Positions 17,118 to 25,744 of a stretch of DNA of 64,000 bases are shown one piece after another (position 1 is the stretch's first letter; every line of letters starts with the position of its first letter). Source of the DNA: Methanoculleus taiwanensis (GTDB lineage: Archaea; Halobacteriota; Methanomicrobia; Methanomicrobiales; Methanoculleaceae). Location of the stretch: assembly GCF_004102725.1 (NCBI RefSeq), contig NZ_LHQS01000002.1, forward strand, positions 1,134,133 to 1,198,132, given 5' to 3'. The notes under the pieces were generated by a model, which ran no database searches, was not told the DNA's origin, and saw only the letters and a list, made by a program, of their open reading frames with translations. The position numbers and the translations under genes are program-made.

Positions 17118-17160
17118 AGCCGAAACTAACTCTCTCATCAGATTAGAATCGGTGATACTC

Positions 17161-17841
17161 ATGGAATTCGTATCAATGCTCAAGGACTCGTACGAGTATA
17201 CAAAAGATGCTCTCTGGGGTCACTGGGGAAGGTGGCTCATCCTCCTCATCTCGACGATCGTCTTCCCGCTGATCTACGGCTATACCGTCCGGATCATGCG
17301 CGGCACGAAACCTGCTCCCGAGACAGACAATCTCGTTTCGATGTTCATCGAAGGCATTGTCCTCCTCGTGGTCTATATCGTCTACGCTATCCCTATCTAC
17401 CTGATCGCCTTTATCTCCCTGGCGCTGTATTTCATCCCGGCATCGGTCACGAGCGGGCCTGCCATGACCGGTGACCCGGTAGGTTCCGCCGGTCTCCCGT
17501 TCGGAGCTCTCGTTGCGGTCATCCTGATGATCGTCATCGTCCTTCTTGCGATCGCGATCAGTCTTATGGCCAACTTCGGCGGCATCCGGTACGCCCGTAC
17601 CGGCAGATTCGGCGAGGCGTTCAACCTCCGCGCCATCACCCGGCATATCGGCGAGATCGGATGGCTCTCCTACTTCGTCGCCCTCGTCATCCTCGGGATA
17701 GTCGTCGCGGTCATCGAGTTCGTCCTGCTTCTGATCCCGATCCTCGGCATTCTGCTGCTCTTCATACTGGCACCGGCGTTTGTCGTCTTCTCCTACCGGT
17801 ACATCACTCTGATCTACGACAGCGCTCCTGCACCGGCGTAA
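17161..17841 (+). CDS. DUF4013 membrane protein, copy 5 of 5
   Basis: 226 residues starting MEFVSMLKDSYEYTKDALWG, then GHWGRWLILLISTIVFPLIY, GYTVRIMRGTKPAPETDNL, FNLRAITRHIGEIGWLSYFV and the ending YRYITLIYDSAPAPA. The ATG at 17161 aligns with the other copies and has GGTGAT upstream; the longer form from 17101 would include the TATA region. It is followed by a T-rich terminator, closing the array. Confidence 0.85.
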   Translation: MEFVSMLKDSYEYTKDALWGHWGRWLILLISTIVFPLIYGYTVRIMRGTKPAPETDNLVSMFIEGIVLLVVYIVYAIPIYLIAFISLALYFIPASVTSGPAMTGDPVGSAGLPFGALVAVILMIVIVLLAIAISLMANFGGIRYARTGRFGEAFNLRAITRHIGEIGWLSYFVALVILGIVVAVIEFVLLLIPILGILLLFILAPAFVVFSYRYITLIYDSAPAPA

Positions 17842-17845
17842 ACCC

Positions 17846-17862
17846 CGTTTTCCTTTTTTTCT
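17846..17862 (+). terminator. T-rich terminator closing the DUF4013 array
   Basis: Two T runs, the second of seven T residues (17854-17860), lie directly after the stop of copy 5. They precede the TATA-like TTTAAGTATATC of the leuA-type gene. Confidence 0.45.
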
Positions 17863-17932
17863 CCGGGCGGGCGGGGGCTCAACATTTAAGTATATCTCCG
17901 GCGCATCTATTCCTGGTGACAACCGACCATGA

Positions 17933-19489
17933 GTGATTGTTTTATTGGGTGAATCGAAGCTACACGGATCGTTTGACCGTAAGGATTCATCAGGAAAGAG
18001 GATTCGCTTTTTTGACACCACACTACGTGATGGTGAACAGACCCCGGGCGTATCGCTGACCCCGGCAGAGAAACTCGAGATCGCATCGCACCTCTCCGAT
18101 ATCGGCGTCGACGTCATCGAGGCAGGCTCCGCAGCCGCATCCGTCGGCGAACGCGAGGCAATACGGCTTATCTCCGACGCAGGCCTTGCCGCCGAATGCT
18201 GCACCTATGTACGGGCGCTTGCTCAGGATATCGATCTCGCCGCCGACTACGGTGCGGATTCGGTACACCTCGTCGTCCCGGTGAGCGACCTGCATATCGA
18301 GAAGAAACTCCGGAAAACCCGGGAGCAGGTCTGCGAGATGGCCTGGAACACCGTCGAGTATGCGAAGAGCCGCGGGCTTATCGTCGAACTCAGCGGTGAA
18401 GATGCGTCGAGGGCAGACCAGCAATTTCTCCGGGAGCTCTTCCGGGAAGGCATCGAGCGTGGGGCCGACCGGCTCTGCTTCTGCGACACCGTCGGCCTCC
18501 TGACACCCGAACGGGCTGCCGGGGTGATACCGCCGCTCTGCATGGCGCCCCTGTCAATCCACTGCCACGACGACCTCGGGTTTGCGCTCGCGACCACCGT
18601 CGCAGCACTCCGTGCCGGGGCGACGTGCGCTCACACGACCGTCAACGGCCTCGGTGAGCGGGCGGGGAACACGGCGTTTGAAGAGCTCGTGATGTCGCTC
18701 GAGGTGCTCTATGGGAGGCGAACCGGTATCGAGACCGGAAAACTCTACCAGCTCTCGACCGTCGTCTCCCGGCTGACCGGGGTTCCGCTTGCCACGAACA
18801 AGCCGATCGTCGGCGAGATGGCCTTCACGCACGAGAGCGGCATCCATGCCCACGGGATAATGCGGGATGCGACCACGTACGAGTCGATAAAACCCGAAGA
18901 TGTCGGCCGCAAAAGGCGGATCGTCCTCGGGAAGCACTCGGGATCGGCGGCCGTCGAGACCGCCCTTCACGAGATGGGCTACCACCCGGACCCGCACCAG
19001 CTCGCGGAGATCGTCGGTCGAATCAAGCAGCTCGGCGACGCCGGGAAACGGATCACCGACGCCGATATGATGACGATCGCCGATGCCGTCTTCGAGATCG
19101 AGTATACGCCGGCGATCGAGCTGCGCCAGTTCACGATCGTCTCCGGGAGCAACGCGATGCCGACCGCATCGGTGACACTGCTCGTACAGGGCGAAGAGAT
19201 CACCGGCGCCGCGACCGGGAACGGCCCCGTCGATGCAGCCATCCGGGCACTGCAGCGGTCGGTCGCCGCCGTCGGCACGGTCAGGCTCGAACAGTACCAT
19301 GTCGACGCGATCGTCGGCGGCACGGACGCCCTCGTCGACGTGACGGTGAAACTCTCGAAAGATGGAAAGACCGTGACCAGCCGTGGTGCCCGGACGGATA
19401 TCATCACGGCGAGCGTCGAAGCAGTTATCGCAGGTATGAACAGACTACTACGGGAAGAGCATGAAAACCGGAGCGAAGATACTGATTGA
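17933..19489 (+). CDS. 2-isopropylmalate synthase/(R)-citramalate synthase family protein
   Basis: 518 residues. The TIM-barrel domain opens with IRFFDTTLRDGEQTPGVSLT (DTTLRDGEQ metal/substrate motif). It carries SIHCHDDLGFALA (HxH metal ligands) and GLGERAGNTAFEELVM, followed by HESGIHAHGI. The C-terminal 130 residues form the LeuA allosteric dimerisation domain (TVTSRGARTDIITASVEA), so this is not the short AksA/homocitrate form. It condenses acetyl-CoA with 2-oxoisovalerate (LeuA) or pyruvate (CimA); sequence alone does not settle which. The 3' end overlaps ilvB by 29 bases, tying it to branched-chain amino acid synthesis. The GTG at 17933 is the furthest start and the true one may be slightly downstream. 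Confidence 0.88.
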   Translation: MIVLLGESKLHGSFDRKDSSGKRIRFFDTTLRDGEQTPGVSLTPAEKLEIASHLSDIGVDVIEAGSAAASVGEREAIRLISDAGLAAECCTYVRALAQDIDLAADYGADSVHLVVPVSDLHIEKKLRKTREQVCEMAWNTVEYAKSRGLIVELSGEDASRADQQFLRELFREGIERGADRLCFCDTVGLLTPERAAGVIPPLCMAPLSIHCHDDLGFALATTVAALRAGATCAHTTVNGLGERAGNTAFEELVMSLEVLYGRRTGIETGKLYQLSTVVSRLTGVPLATNKPIVGEMAFTHESGIHAHGIMRDATTYESIKPEDVGRKRRIVLGKHSGSAAVETALHEMGYHPDPHQLAEIVGRIKQLGDAGKRITDADMMTIADAVFEIEYTPAIELRQFTIVSGSNAMPTASVTLLVQGEEITGAATGNGPVDAAIRALQRSVAAVGTVRLEQYHVDAIVGGTDALVDVTVKLSKDGKTVTSRGARTDIITASVEAVIAGMNRLLREEHENRSEDTD

Positions 19490-21137
19490 AGCGCTGCAGC
19501 GCGAAGGGGTGGATACCATATTCGGCTACCCCGGCGGCTCGGTGCTGCCGATCTATGACGAGCTCTACGACTCGTCGATCCGGCACATTCTGGTGAGGCA
19601 CGAACAGGCAGCGGCACATGCAGCCGACGGGTATGCACGCGCAAGCGGCCGGGTAGGTGTATGCCTCGCCACCTCCGGTCCGGGTGCATGCAACCTCGTG
19701 ACCGGTATCGCTACGGCGTATATGGACTCCGTCCCCGTCGTCGCGCTTACCGGTCAGGTTCCGACGGGGATGCTCGGCAACGACGCGTTCCAGGAGTCGG
19801 ATATCACCGGAATCACCATGCCGGTCACGAAACACAACTACCTGGTGAAAAACGGTGCCGACCTCGCCGGCGTGATCCGGGAGGCGTTCTACGTCGCCGG
19901 AACCGGCAGGCCAGGGCCGGTCCTCGTCGATCTCCCGAAAGACGTTACCACAAATCAGGTCACGGCCGAGAGGCCGCTGCCTCCGGAGATATGCCTCCGC
20001 GGCTACCAGCCCACGTACCAGGGACATGTCCGGCAGATCGACAAAGCCCTCTCCCTGATAGCGGAGGCTGCACGGCCTGTCATCTACGCAGGCGGCGGTG
20101 TCGTCCTCTCAAACGCCTCGGCCGAACTCGTGGCGTTCGCGGAACGGGCGGCGATCCCGGTGACCACCACCCTGATGGGGCTCGGTTGTGTTCCCTGCGA
20201 CCACCCGCTGAACCTCGGAATGCTCGGGATGCACGGAACTCCTGCAGCCAACTATGCCATCACCGAATGCGACCTTCTCCTCGCCGTCGGCGTCCGTTTC
20301 GACGACCGGGTGACCGGAAAGATCGAGGCGTTCGCCCCGAACGCGACGATCGTTCACATCGATATCGATCCCGCCGAGATCGGGAAGAACAAGCCCGTCG
20401 ACGTTCCGATCGTCGGCGATGTCCGGATGGTCCTCCAGGCGATGCTCGAGCGGATGCAGAAGCACGGTGAGACGAACGGGTGGCGAACCCGGGTTGCGGA
20501 CTGGAAGAAACGCTATCCGATCGGGTTCCCCGACGACGACAATCTCCGGCCGCAGTATATCATCCGCCAGCTCTCCGATATCCTGAAAGGAGAGGGGATA
20601 GTCGTCAGCGAGGTCGGGCAGAACCAGATGTGGACGGCGCTTCACTACTGCTTCACAAAACCGCGGACCTGGCTCACCTCCGGCGGGCTCGGCACGATGG
20701 GCTACGGCTTTCCCGCCGCAATCGGTGCGCATTACGCCCGCCCGGATATGCCCGTCGTCGATATCGCCGGCGACGGCAGTTTCCAGATGAACATCCAGGA
20801 GCTCGGGACGGTCGCCCAGTACGACATCCCGGTGAAGGTCGTCGTCTTAAACAACATGTACCTCGGGATGGTGCGGCAGTGGCAGGAGCTCTTCTACGAC
20901 CGCCGCTACTCATACACGGAGCTGCCGCCAGTCGATTTCGTCAAGATAGCACAGGCATACGGCATCGACGGCATCAGGGTCGAAGAGAAGGAGGCCGTCC
21001 GCGAGGCGCTTGAGACGGCGCTTACGACCGACGGCCCGTTCGTCCTCGACTTCCGGATCGAACGCGAGGAGAACGTATTCCCGATGGCACCTGCAGGAGC
21101 TGCCATCAACGAGATGATCGGGGTGCACCGGAAATGA
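19461..21137 (+). CDS. ilvB: Acetolactate synthase large subunit
   Basis: 558 residues, a thiamine-diphosphate enzyme making acetolactate or acetohydroxybutyrate. It starts MKTGAKILIEALQREGVDTI then FGYPGGSVLPIYDEL. HEQAAAHAADGYARASGRVG carries the catalytic glutamate. VALTGQVPTGMLGNDAFQE and the TPP motif GDGSFQMNIQELGTVAQY (GDG ... N) are present, as is LNNMYLGMVRQWQELFY. It follows the leuA-type gene with a 29-base overlap and shares four bases (ATGA) with ilvN. Confidence 0.96.
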   Translation: MKTGAKILIEALQREGVDTIFGYPGGSVLPIYDELYDSSIRHILVRHEQAAAHAADGYARASGRVGVCLATSGPGACNLVTGIATAYMDSVPVVALTGQVPTGMLGNDAFQESDITGITMPVTKHNYLVKNGADLAGVIREAFYVAGTGRPGPVLVDLPKDVTTNQVTAERPLPPEICLRGYQPTYQGHVRQIDKALSLIAEAARPVIYAGGGVVLSNASAELVAFAERAAIPVTTTLMGLGCVPCDHPLNLGMLGMHGTPAANYAITECDLLLAVGVRFDDRVTGKIEAFAPNATIVHIDIDPAEIGKNKPVDVPIVGDVRMVLQAMLERMQKHGETNGWRTRVADWKKRYPIGFPDDDNLRPQYIIRQLSDILKGEGIVVSEVGQNQMWTALHYCFTKPRTWLTSGGLGTMGYGFPAAIGAHYARPDMPVVDIAGDGSFQMNIQELGTVAQYDIPVKVVVLNNMYLGMVRQWQELFYDRRYSYTELPPVDFVKIAQAYGIDGIRVEEKEAVREALETALTTDGPFVLDFRIEREENVFPMAPAGAAINEMIGVHRK

Positions 21138-21637
21138 AGTCGCATACACTCAGCGTGCTCGTCGAGAACCGGGCAGGCGTCCTCTCCCGCGTCGCCGGGA
21201 TGTTCTCACGGCGGGGCTTCAACATCGAGAGCCTTGCCGTTGGGACCTGCGAAGAGCCGAATATGAGCCGGATCACCATCGTCGTGAACGGCGACGACGT
21301 CCAGATAGAGCAGGTGATGAAGCAGGCGAACAAGCTCATCGAGGTGATCAAGGTCTCCGATATCACCGAACGCGAGAGCGTCGACCGGGAGCTCGCCCTG
21401 ATCAAAGTGGCCGCAGAACCGGGCACGTCCCGTGCGGAGATCATGCAGATAGCCGATATCTTCCGGGCGCAGATCGTCGATGTCGGCACGAAGACGCTGC
21501 TCCTGCAGGTCGTCGGCAATACCAGCAAGATCGATGCGCTCGAGACGCTGCTGCGCCAGTACGGTATCAAAGAGCTCGTCAGGACGGGCAAAATCGCCAT
21601 GCTCCGCGGCTCAAAGACCGTCAAGAGCGCAAAATAA
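21134..21637 (+). CDS. ilvN: Acetolactate synthase small (regulatory) subunit
   Basis: 167 residues: an N-terminal ACT domain (TLSVLVENRAGVLSRVAGMF, then RRGFNIESLAVG) that senses valine, and the C-terminal ALS small-subunit domain (ELALIKVAAEPGTSRAEIM, VIKVSDITE). It overlaps ilvB by four bases and so is translationally coupled. No ilvC follows within the window. Confidence 0.95.
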   Translation: MKSHTLSVLVENRAGVLSRVAGMFSRRGFNIESLAVGTCEEPNMSRITIVVNGDDVQIEQVMKQANKLIEVIKVSDITERESVDRELALIKVAAEPGTSRAEIMQIADIFRAQIVDVGTKTLLLQVVGNTSKIDALETLLRQYGIKELVRTGKIAMLRGSKTVKSAK

Positions 21638-21734
21638 TAAAGTCCCCCCACTCTTTTCTCCCGATGCCGTCCAGGTGCCGGCGTGTAAGCGGAACGATCA
21701 TGTTAATATGTAGCATGCTAACATATAGCGCAGT

Positions 21735-21845
21735 ATGATTCTTGGTCTTCCTCTCGAGACGGTTCTCGCGGTAAGCGGAGCATTCGTCGCCTTGACCGTC
21801 CTGCTCTTCCTCTGGGGGCTGAATTTTAAGGAGGCGGGGTGCTGA
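21735..21845 (+). CDS. Symporter small accessory protein (single-helix peptide)
   Basis: A 36-residue open frame, MILGLPLETVLAVSGAFVAL then a hydrophobic stretch ending FLWGLNFKEAGC. It is one membrane helix with a short polar tail. Its stop codon TGA shares one base with the ATG of the SSS symporter gene, and AAGGAGG for the symporter lies inside its 3' end. This is the arrangement seen for the small accessory peptides of archaeal sodium/solute symporters. It is too short for most gene callers. Confidence 0.75.
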   Translation: MILGLPLETVLAVSGAFVALTVLLFLWGLNFKEAGC

Positions 21846-23455
21846 TGATCGATCCGATAACCCTCGGGCTGATAGCACTCTACTTCATCATCCTGATTGG
21901 CATCGGCAGCTGGGCATCAGGGAAGATCCATAACACCGAGGACTACATTCTTGCAGGCAGGTCGCTCGGGTTCTGGGTCTTCACCATTCTTATCGTCTGC
22001 TCCATCTGCAGCGGAATGACCCTTCTCGGGGTCAGCGGGTTCGGATTTGCATCAGGATGGCCGGGGATCTGGGAACAGATCTTCGTCCCGCTTGCTGCAG
22101 CCTTCTGTATCATCGCCTTCGGCGTCAAGCTCCACCATGTCGGAAAATCCCACGGATACCTCACCGTACAGGACTACCTCGCCCATCGGTTCGAAAGTCC
22201 AGGGGCGCTCCGCGGGCTTTCCGCCGTTGCCGGCATCGTCGTCTCGCTCATCTACCTGATCGGCCAGTACACGGCGATCAGTATCGTCCTCGTCTGGCTT
22301 TTTGAGATCCCGCATACCTGGGCGCTTATCATCTCCGGCGTTATCATCACCGCCTACACGGTCGTCGGAGGACTCTACGCCGTCTCCTGGACGACCCTGG
22401 TGCAGGGCGGCATCCTGATCATCGGGGTCGTCGTGATGGCGCCGCTCGTGGTGCTCGCCGCAGGGGGGCTTGAGCATATCAACGTGGTGCTTGCCGGCGT
22501 CGATCCGAACTTCGTCCAGCCCTGGTACCCGTCGCCGGCCTACGCACCCTACGCCTACGCCACGCCGGAGTTCCTCTTCTCGTTCGGGATTCTGTTGACC
22601 GTCGGGCTTGCCTGTGCGCCCCACGTCATCAACAACGTTCTCGCAGCAAAAGAGGATAAGTACTTCCGGTGGGCGCCGCTCGTCGCCTTCGTCATCTACG
22701 CCGTCGTCATGTTCCTTGTGAAGTTCGCCGGGTTTGCAGTCCGCTCCCTCGTCGAAGAAGGAACGATAGTGCTCCCGAACACGGTCAACGCCCAGGACTT
22801 CGCGTTCATATCAGGCGTGGAGTTTGCGATGCCGAGTGTTGCGCTATGGGCGCTCTTCGCCGTCATCGTCCTTGCAGCCGTCATGTCCACGACCGACCGC
22901 CTGATGCTGACCGTCGGGACGATGTTTGCCTGGGACATCTACAAGAATATCCTCCGGCCGTCCGCACCCGACAAGGAGGTGCTCCTCGTCTCGAAGGTTG
23001 CCGTCATCATCGCAGCAGGCGGAACCCTCTGGCTTGCTGTCAGCCCGCCGCCGATGCTGGCATGGCTGATCTGGATGGGAATCGGGGTCATGCTCGCAAC
23101 CTTTGCAGTCCCGCTTCTGGCCGGTCTGTACTGGCGGGGCGCAACCGCACAGGGAGCCATCGCCAGCATGGCGCTCGGCCTCGTCTCCGCCGCCCTCTTC
23201 GGCTACTGGCACCAGTTCGTGGCGAAACTCCCCGTTCACTTCAGCCTCTACGCCCTGATTATTTCAATCGCGACCATGATCGTCGTCAGCCTGCTGACCC
23301 GGAAGAACAGCGATACCGTCCTTGAGGAGACCATGACCGGGTGGTTCATCCAGCCACGGCCCGCCGGCATTCCCCTCCCCTCCCCGGGACCTGCTGCCGT
23401 CTCCCGGATCGAACCTCTGCCGGAGCTCGATGAAGAGATCCGGGAGAGAGAATAA
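21845..23455 (+). CDS. Sodium:solute symporter (SSS) family transporter
   Basis: 536 residues with about 13 membrane helices in the SSS (LeuT-fold) pattern. EDYILAGRSLGFW and SICSGMTLLGVSGFGFASGW occupy the early helices; ISIVLVWLF and TAYTVVGGLYAVSWTTLVQG the middle; DRLMLTVGTMFAWDIYKNIL the late helices. It imports an organic solute with sodium; the substrate is not identifiable. The start at 21845 gives AAGGAGG nine bases upstream and overlaps the small accessory gene. The proline-rich cytoplasmic tail (GIPLPSPGPAAV) is unremarkable. Confidence 0.88.
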   Translation: MIDPITLGLIALYFIILIGIGSWASGKIHNTEDYILAGRSLGFWVFTILIVCSICSGMTLLGVSGFGFASGWPGIWEQIFVPLAAAFCIIAFGVKLHHVGKSHGYLTVQDYLAHRFESPGALRGLSAVAGIVVSLIYLIGQYTAISIVLVWLFEIPHTWALIISGVIITAYTVVGGLYAVSWTTLVQGGILIIGVVVMAPLVVLAAGGLEHINVVLAGVDPNFVQPWYPSPAYAPYAYATPEFLFSFGILLTVGLACAPHVINNVLAAKEDKYFRWAPLVAFVIYAVVMFLVKFAGFAVRSLVEEGTIVLPNTVNAQDFAFISGVEFAMPSVALWALFAVIVLAAVMSTTDRLMLTVGTMFAWDIYKNILRPSAPDKEVLLVSKVAVIIAAGGTLWLAVSPPPMLAWLIWMGIGVMLATFAVPLLAGLYWRGATAQGAIASMALGLVSAALFGYWHQFVAKLPVHFSLYALIISIATMIVVSLLTRKNSDTVLEETMTGWFIQPRPAGIPLPSPGPAAVSRIEPLPELDEEIRERE

Positions 23456-23460
23456 ACACC

Positions 23461-23470
23461 ACTTTTTTCC
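23461..23470 (+). terminator. T-rich terminator after the symporter gene
   Basis: Six consecutive T residues follow the symporter stop codon within ten bases. The stretch to 23735 contains no convincing gene; its end is AT-rich (23640-23705) and supplies the promoter of the following pair. Confidence 0.4.
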
Positions 23471-23735
23471 TACCGACAACTCCTTCATGCCAGCGGCACG
23501 ACGCCCACTGCATCCCGAAAAGCCGCTTCCGGCCGTGCGGGAGAACGGCATGCCCGGGAAGCGTCCGGTTCAAACGGGTACGGAGAATGAGAAACAGAAA
23601 GGCACTCCGGATAAACCCTTTTGCTATCGAACGAGATGACACGACGTTAAAAATATAATTAACTCGTTTATTTCCCCTGAAAATTTAGAAACCTTAATTT
23701 AGCGCTGCGATACTTACTCTAATCGGTGAATACCG

Positions 23736-23936
23736 GTGGCAGGTCAGATCAAACGCATGATCGAAACAATCATCCGGGAACGTGCAAACGGCAATCCGGT
23801 GCTGGAAAATACGACCCGTACAAAGCTCGTCATCAAAGGTTTTAATCCAGACAAGTATACGGCTACGTCCGAAGATGATCCGGCTAAGATTGCAGAGCTG
23901 AAGGTAATAGCAAAGGATATGGGAATAACACTATAG
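23736..23936 (+). CDS. Small protein of unknown function upstream of FIST
   Basis: 66 residues starting with GTG, MAGQIKRMIETIIRERANGN, followed by TKLVIKGFNPDKYTATSEDDP. It is basic at the start and predicted alpha/beta. GGTGA seven bases upstream supports the GTG. Only 13 bases separate it from the FIST gene, so it is co-transcribed. I do not recognise a family. The context suggests an accessory to the FIST sensor. Confidence 0.6.
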   Translation: MAGQIKRMIETIIRERANGNPVLENTTRTKLVIKGFNPDKYTATSEDDPAKIAELKVIAKDMGITL

Positions 23937-23949
23937 GTGGAGCCAGAGC

Positions 23950-25056
23950 ATGAATGCAATTACTCTTTCGACAACCAAACCGTCCGTCAATGATGCTGTG
24001 AACGACCTGAAAGAACAGTGCGGCGATTTCAAACCGAAAATGCTGCTTTTCTTCGCTTCATCAGGCTACGAGCCCGGCTCTCTGGCCGGAGCAATGAAAG
24101 ACGCCTTCGGCGATCTGCCGGTCTTCGGCTGTACAACTGCAGGCGAGATAGGAAACGGCTCTCTGCTGAAAGGGTCTATCGTGGCAATGGCGCTAAACGA
24201 CCGCATTATCGAAGACCTTAAGGTGGGCGTCGTCCGCGATCTCTCGAATCCTGAAGGAATAAGAACTGTCTTCTCGGAGTTCGAGTCCTATTACGGCCAG
24301 CCAATGACAGAACTCGATTTTACAAAATACGTTGGCATCATTCTCATTGACGGCCTTTCCGGTGCCGAGGAGAGGACAATGGACAGGATCGGCGACCTGA
24401 CCAATCTGCTCTTCGTCGGCGGGTCTGCCGGCGATGATCTCCGGTTTGCATCAACGTATGTCTTCGCCGATGGGAAGGCGTACACGAATGCCGCCGTGCT
24501 GGCGCTCCTGAAACCTGCGACGGAGTTCGACCTCATCAAAACGCAGAGTTTCATCGCCATGGATACGACGCTTCTTCCGACAAAGGTGAATGAAGAGGCG
24601 CGGGAAGTGCTCGAGTTCAACGGAAAACCGGCCTCTGTTGCCTACGCAGAAGCCCTCGGGGTCTCTCCCGACGATCTGGCGGCACACTTCATGCAGCACC
24701 CCGTCGGGCTCCTCGCAGGCGACGATATCTTTGTCCGCAGTCCGCGGCAGGTATCGGGAGAGAGCGTCTTCTTCTACTGTAATGTCAAAGAGGGGGTCGA
24801 CCTCGCGGTACTTGAGTCGACGGATATCGTTGCCGACACCAGAGCTGCGGTGCAGGAAAAACTGCAGAAACTCGGCGGCATCTCCGCGCTCATCAACTTC
24901 AACTGCATCCTCAGGACGCTCGACCTCGAAGATAGGGGGCTTTCCGCCGCATACGGATCGCTCTTCTCGGATATCCCGGCGATCGGGTTCAGCACCTATG
25001 GGGAAGAGTACATCGGGCACATCAATCAGACGGCGACGATGCTCGTCTTCCACTAA
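23950..25056 (+). CDS. FIST domain signalling protein
   Basis: 368 residues with both FIST N and FIST C domains. PKMLLFFASSGYEPGSLAGA, FGCTTAGEIGNGSLLKGSIV and LLFVGGSAGDDLRFASTYVF belong to the N-terminal domain. ALINFNCILRTLDLE and IPAIGFSTYGEEYIGHINQT, with a final TATMLVF, belong to the C-terminal domain. FIST proteins are proposed small-ligand (possibly amino acid) sensors. The protein is cytoplasmic, with no membrane or kinase module, so it would need partners. GGTGGAG precedes the ATG. It is followed by a six-T terminator. Confidence 0.88.
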   Translation: MNAITLSTTKPSVNDAVNDLKEQCGDFKPKMLLFFASSGYEPGSLAGAMKDAFGDLPVFGCTTAGEIGNGSLLKGSIVAMALNDRIIEDLKVGVVRDLSNPEGIRTVFSEFESYYGQPMTELDFTKYVGIILIDGLSGAEERTMDRIGDLTNLLFVGGSAGDDLRFASTYVFADGKAYTNAAVLALLKPATEFDLIKTQSFIAMDTTLLPTKVNEEAREVLEFNGKPASVAYAEALGVSPDDLAAHFMQHPVGLLAGDDIFVRSPRQVSGESVFFYCNVKEGVDLAVLESTDIVADTRAAVQEKLQKLGGISALINFNCILRTLDLEDRGLSAAYGSLFSDIPAIGFSTYGEEYIGHINQTATMLVFH

Positions 25057-25066
25057 CCTTTTTTGA
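25057..25066 (+). terminator. T-rich terminator after FIST
   Basis: A run of six T residues (25059-25064) directly follows the FIST stop codon. Confidence 0.4.
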
Positions 25067-25227
25067 TGAATTGCACCCCGCCACCCTCGAATTTCCTGAA
25101 GTGAACCCGAATGGCGGCAACCCGATGGCACGACCGGCCGCTACAAAAAGGAGTTTTCCATCGGGTGAAAAAGCCATCCGTCTCTGCTCCCGAGATCTAT
25201 CACCCCAACCATCACTCCATCGCCGTT

Positions 25228-25323
25228 TCAGACCGTAAAACGCTGCATCATCACCTTGAGGCGGCAGGCCATCTCGTTCAGTTCGTGAGCGGCACTGTCG
25301 GCAGCCCCGAATAGGATATGCCG
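25228..25323 (-). pseudogene. Remnant of the C-terminal tail of a methyl-accepting chemotaxis protein
   Basis: On the minus strand an open stretch bounded by stops reads AADSAAHELNEMACRLK followed by VMMQRFTV and a stop. This is the standard C-terminal end of a chemotaxis receptor (A-x-x-L-x-x-x-A-x-x-L-x-x-x-V-x-R-F-x-V). The frame is closed by a stop at 25324-25326 and has no usable start, so only about 31 codons remain. No other receptor domain is found nearby. The rest of 25057-25365 shows no gene. Confidence 0.5.
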
Positions 25324-25365
25324 TCAGGTAGCAGGATGCGCAAAAATGATAATGGAAAACGGGGA

Positions 25366-25647
25366 TCACCGGGCAACCGGCTGCGGGATCTCTGCGGCCT
25401 TCCGTTTCTTCACGGCCCGGTCATAGACCAGCCAGTTCTGCTCCCACCCTGCATTCTGATCGCGGAGCTGTTCGAGCACACGGCGCCGAATCTCATCCGT
25501 CGAGATTCCATCGTGCGCTGCCCGCTCTACACCCTGTGCAATCCGACGGGCATCTTCGAGCGGTGCGCCGGCCTTCACGGCGCTGACCGTGATCTTTTCG
25601 GGAACGAACGGCTCCCTCCTTCCATCTCGCTTGACGACGTCAACCAT
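25366..25647 (-). CDS. Stand-alone ATP-cone domain protein
   Basis: 93 residues, nearly all one ATP-cone: VDVVKRDGRREPFVPEKI, then the helices ARRIAQGVERAAHDGISTDE and IRRRVLEQLRDQNAGWEQNW. The K-R-D-G-R-x-x-P-F opening is the nucleotide-binding signature known from NrdR and ribonucleotide reductases. No zinc ribbon (NrdR) and no reductase are fused, so it is an isolated nucleotide-sensing module. The partner is unknown. A basic tail (KKRKAAEIPQPVAR) follows the domain. Confidence 0.75.
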   Translation of the reverse strand: MVDVVKRDGRREPFVPEKITVSAVKAGAPLEDARRIAQGVERAAHDGISTDEIRRRVLEQLRDQNAGWEQNWLVYDRAVKKRKAAEIPQPVAR

Positions 25648-25744
25648 CGGGTATACCCCCCGCGCTGCCGTCGGGTTCTGCGGGAAGATAGCATTTTCGG
25701 TGATACGTCCTGGCTGCTGCCGAACCGTGATTGGCCGGCAGGCT

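Noticed and set aside
17933-19489. Homocitrate synthase (AksA) of coenzyme B synthesis.
   Set aside because: The full C-terminal LeuA regulatory domain and the overlap with ilvB favour 2-isopropylmalate or citramalate synthase.
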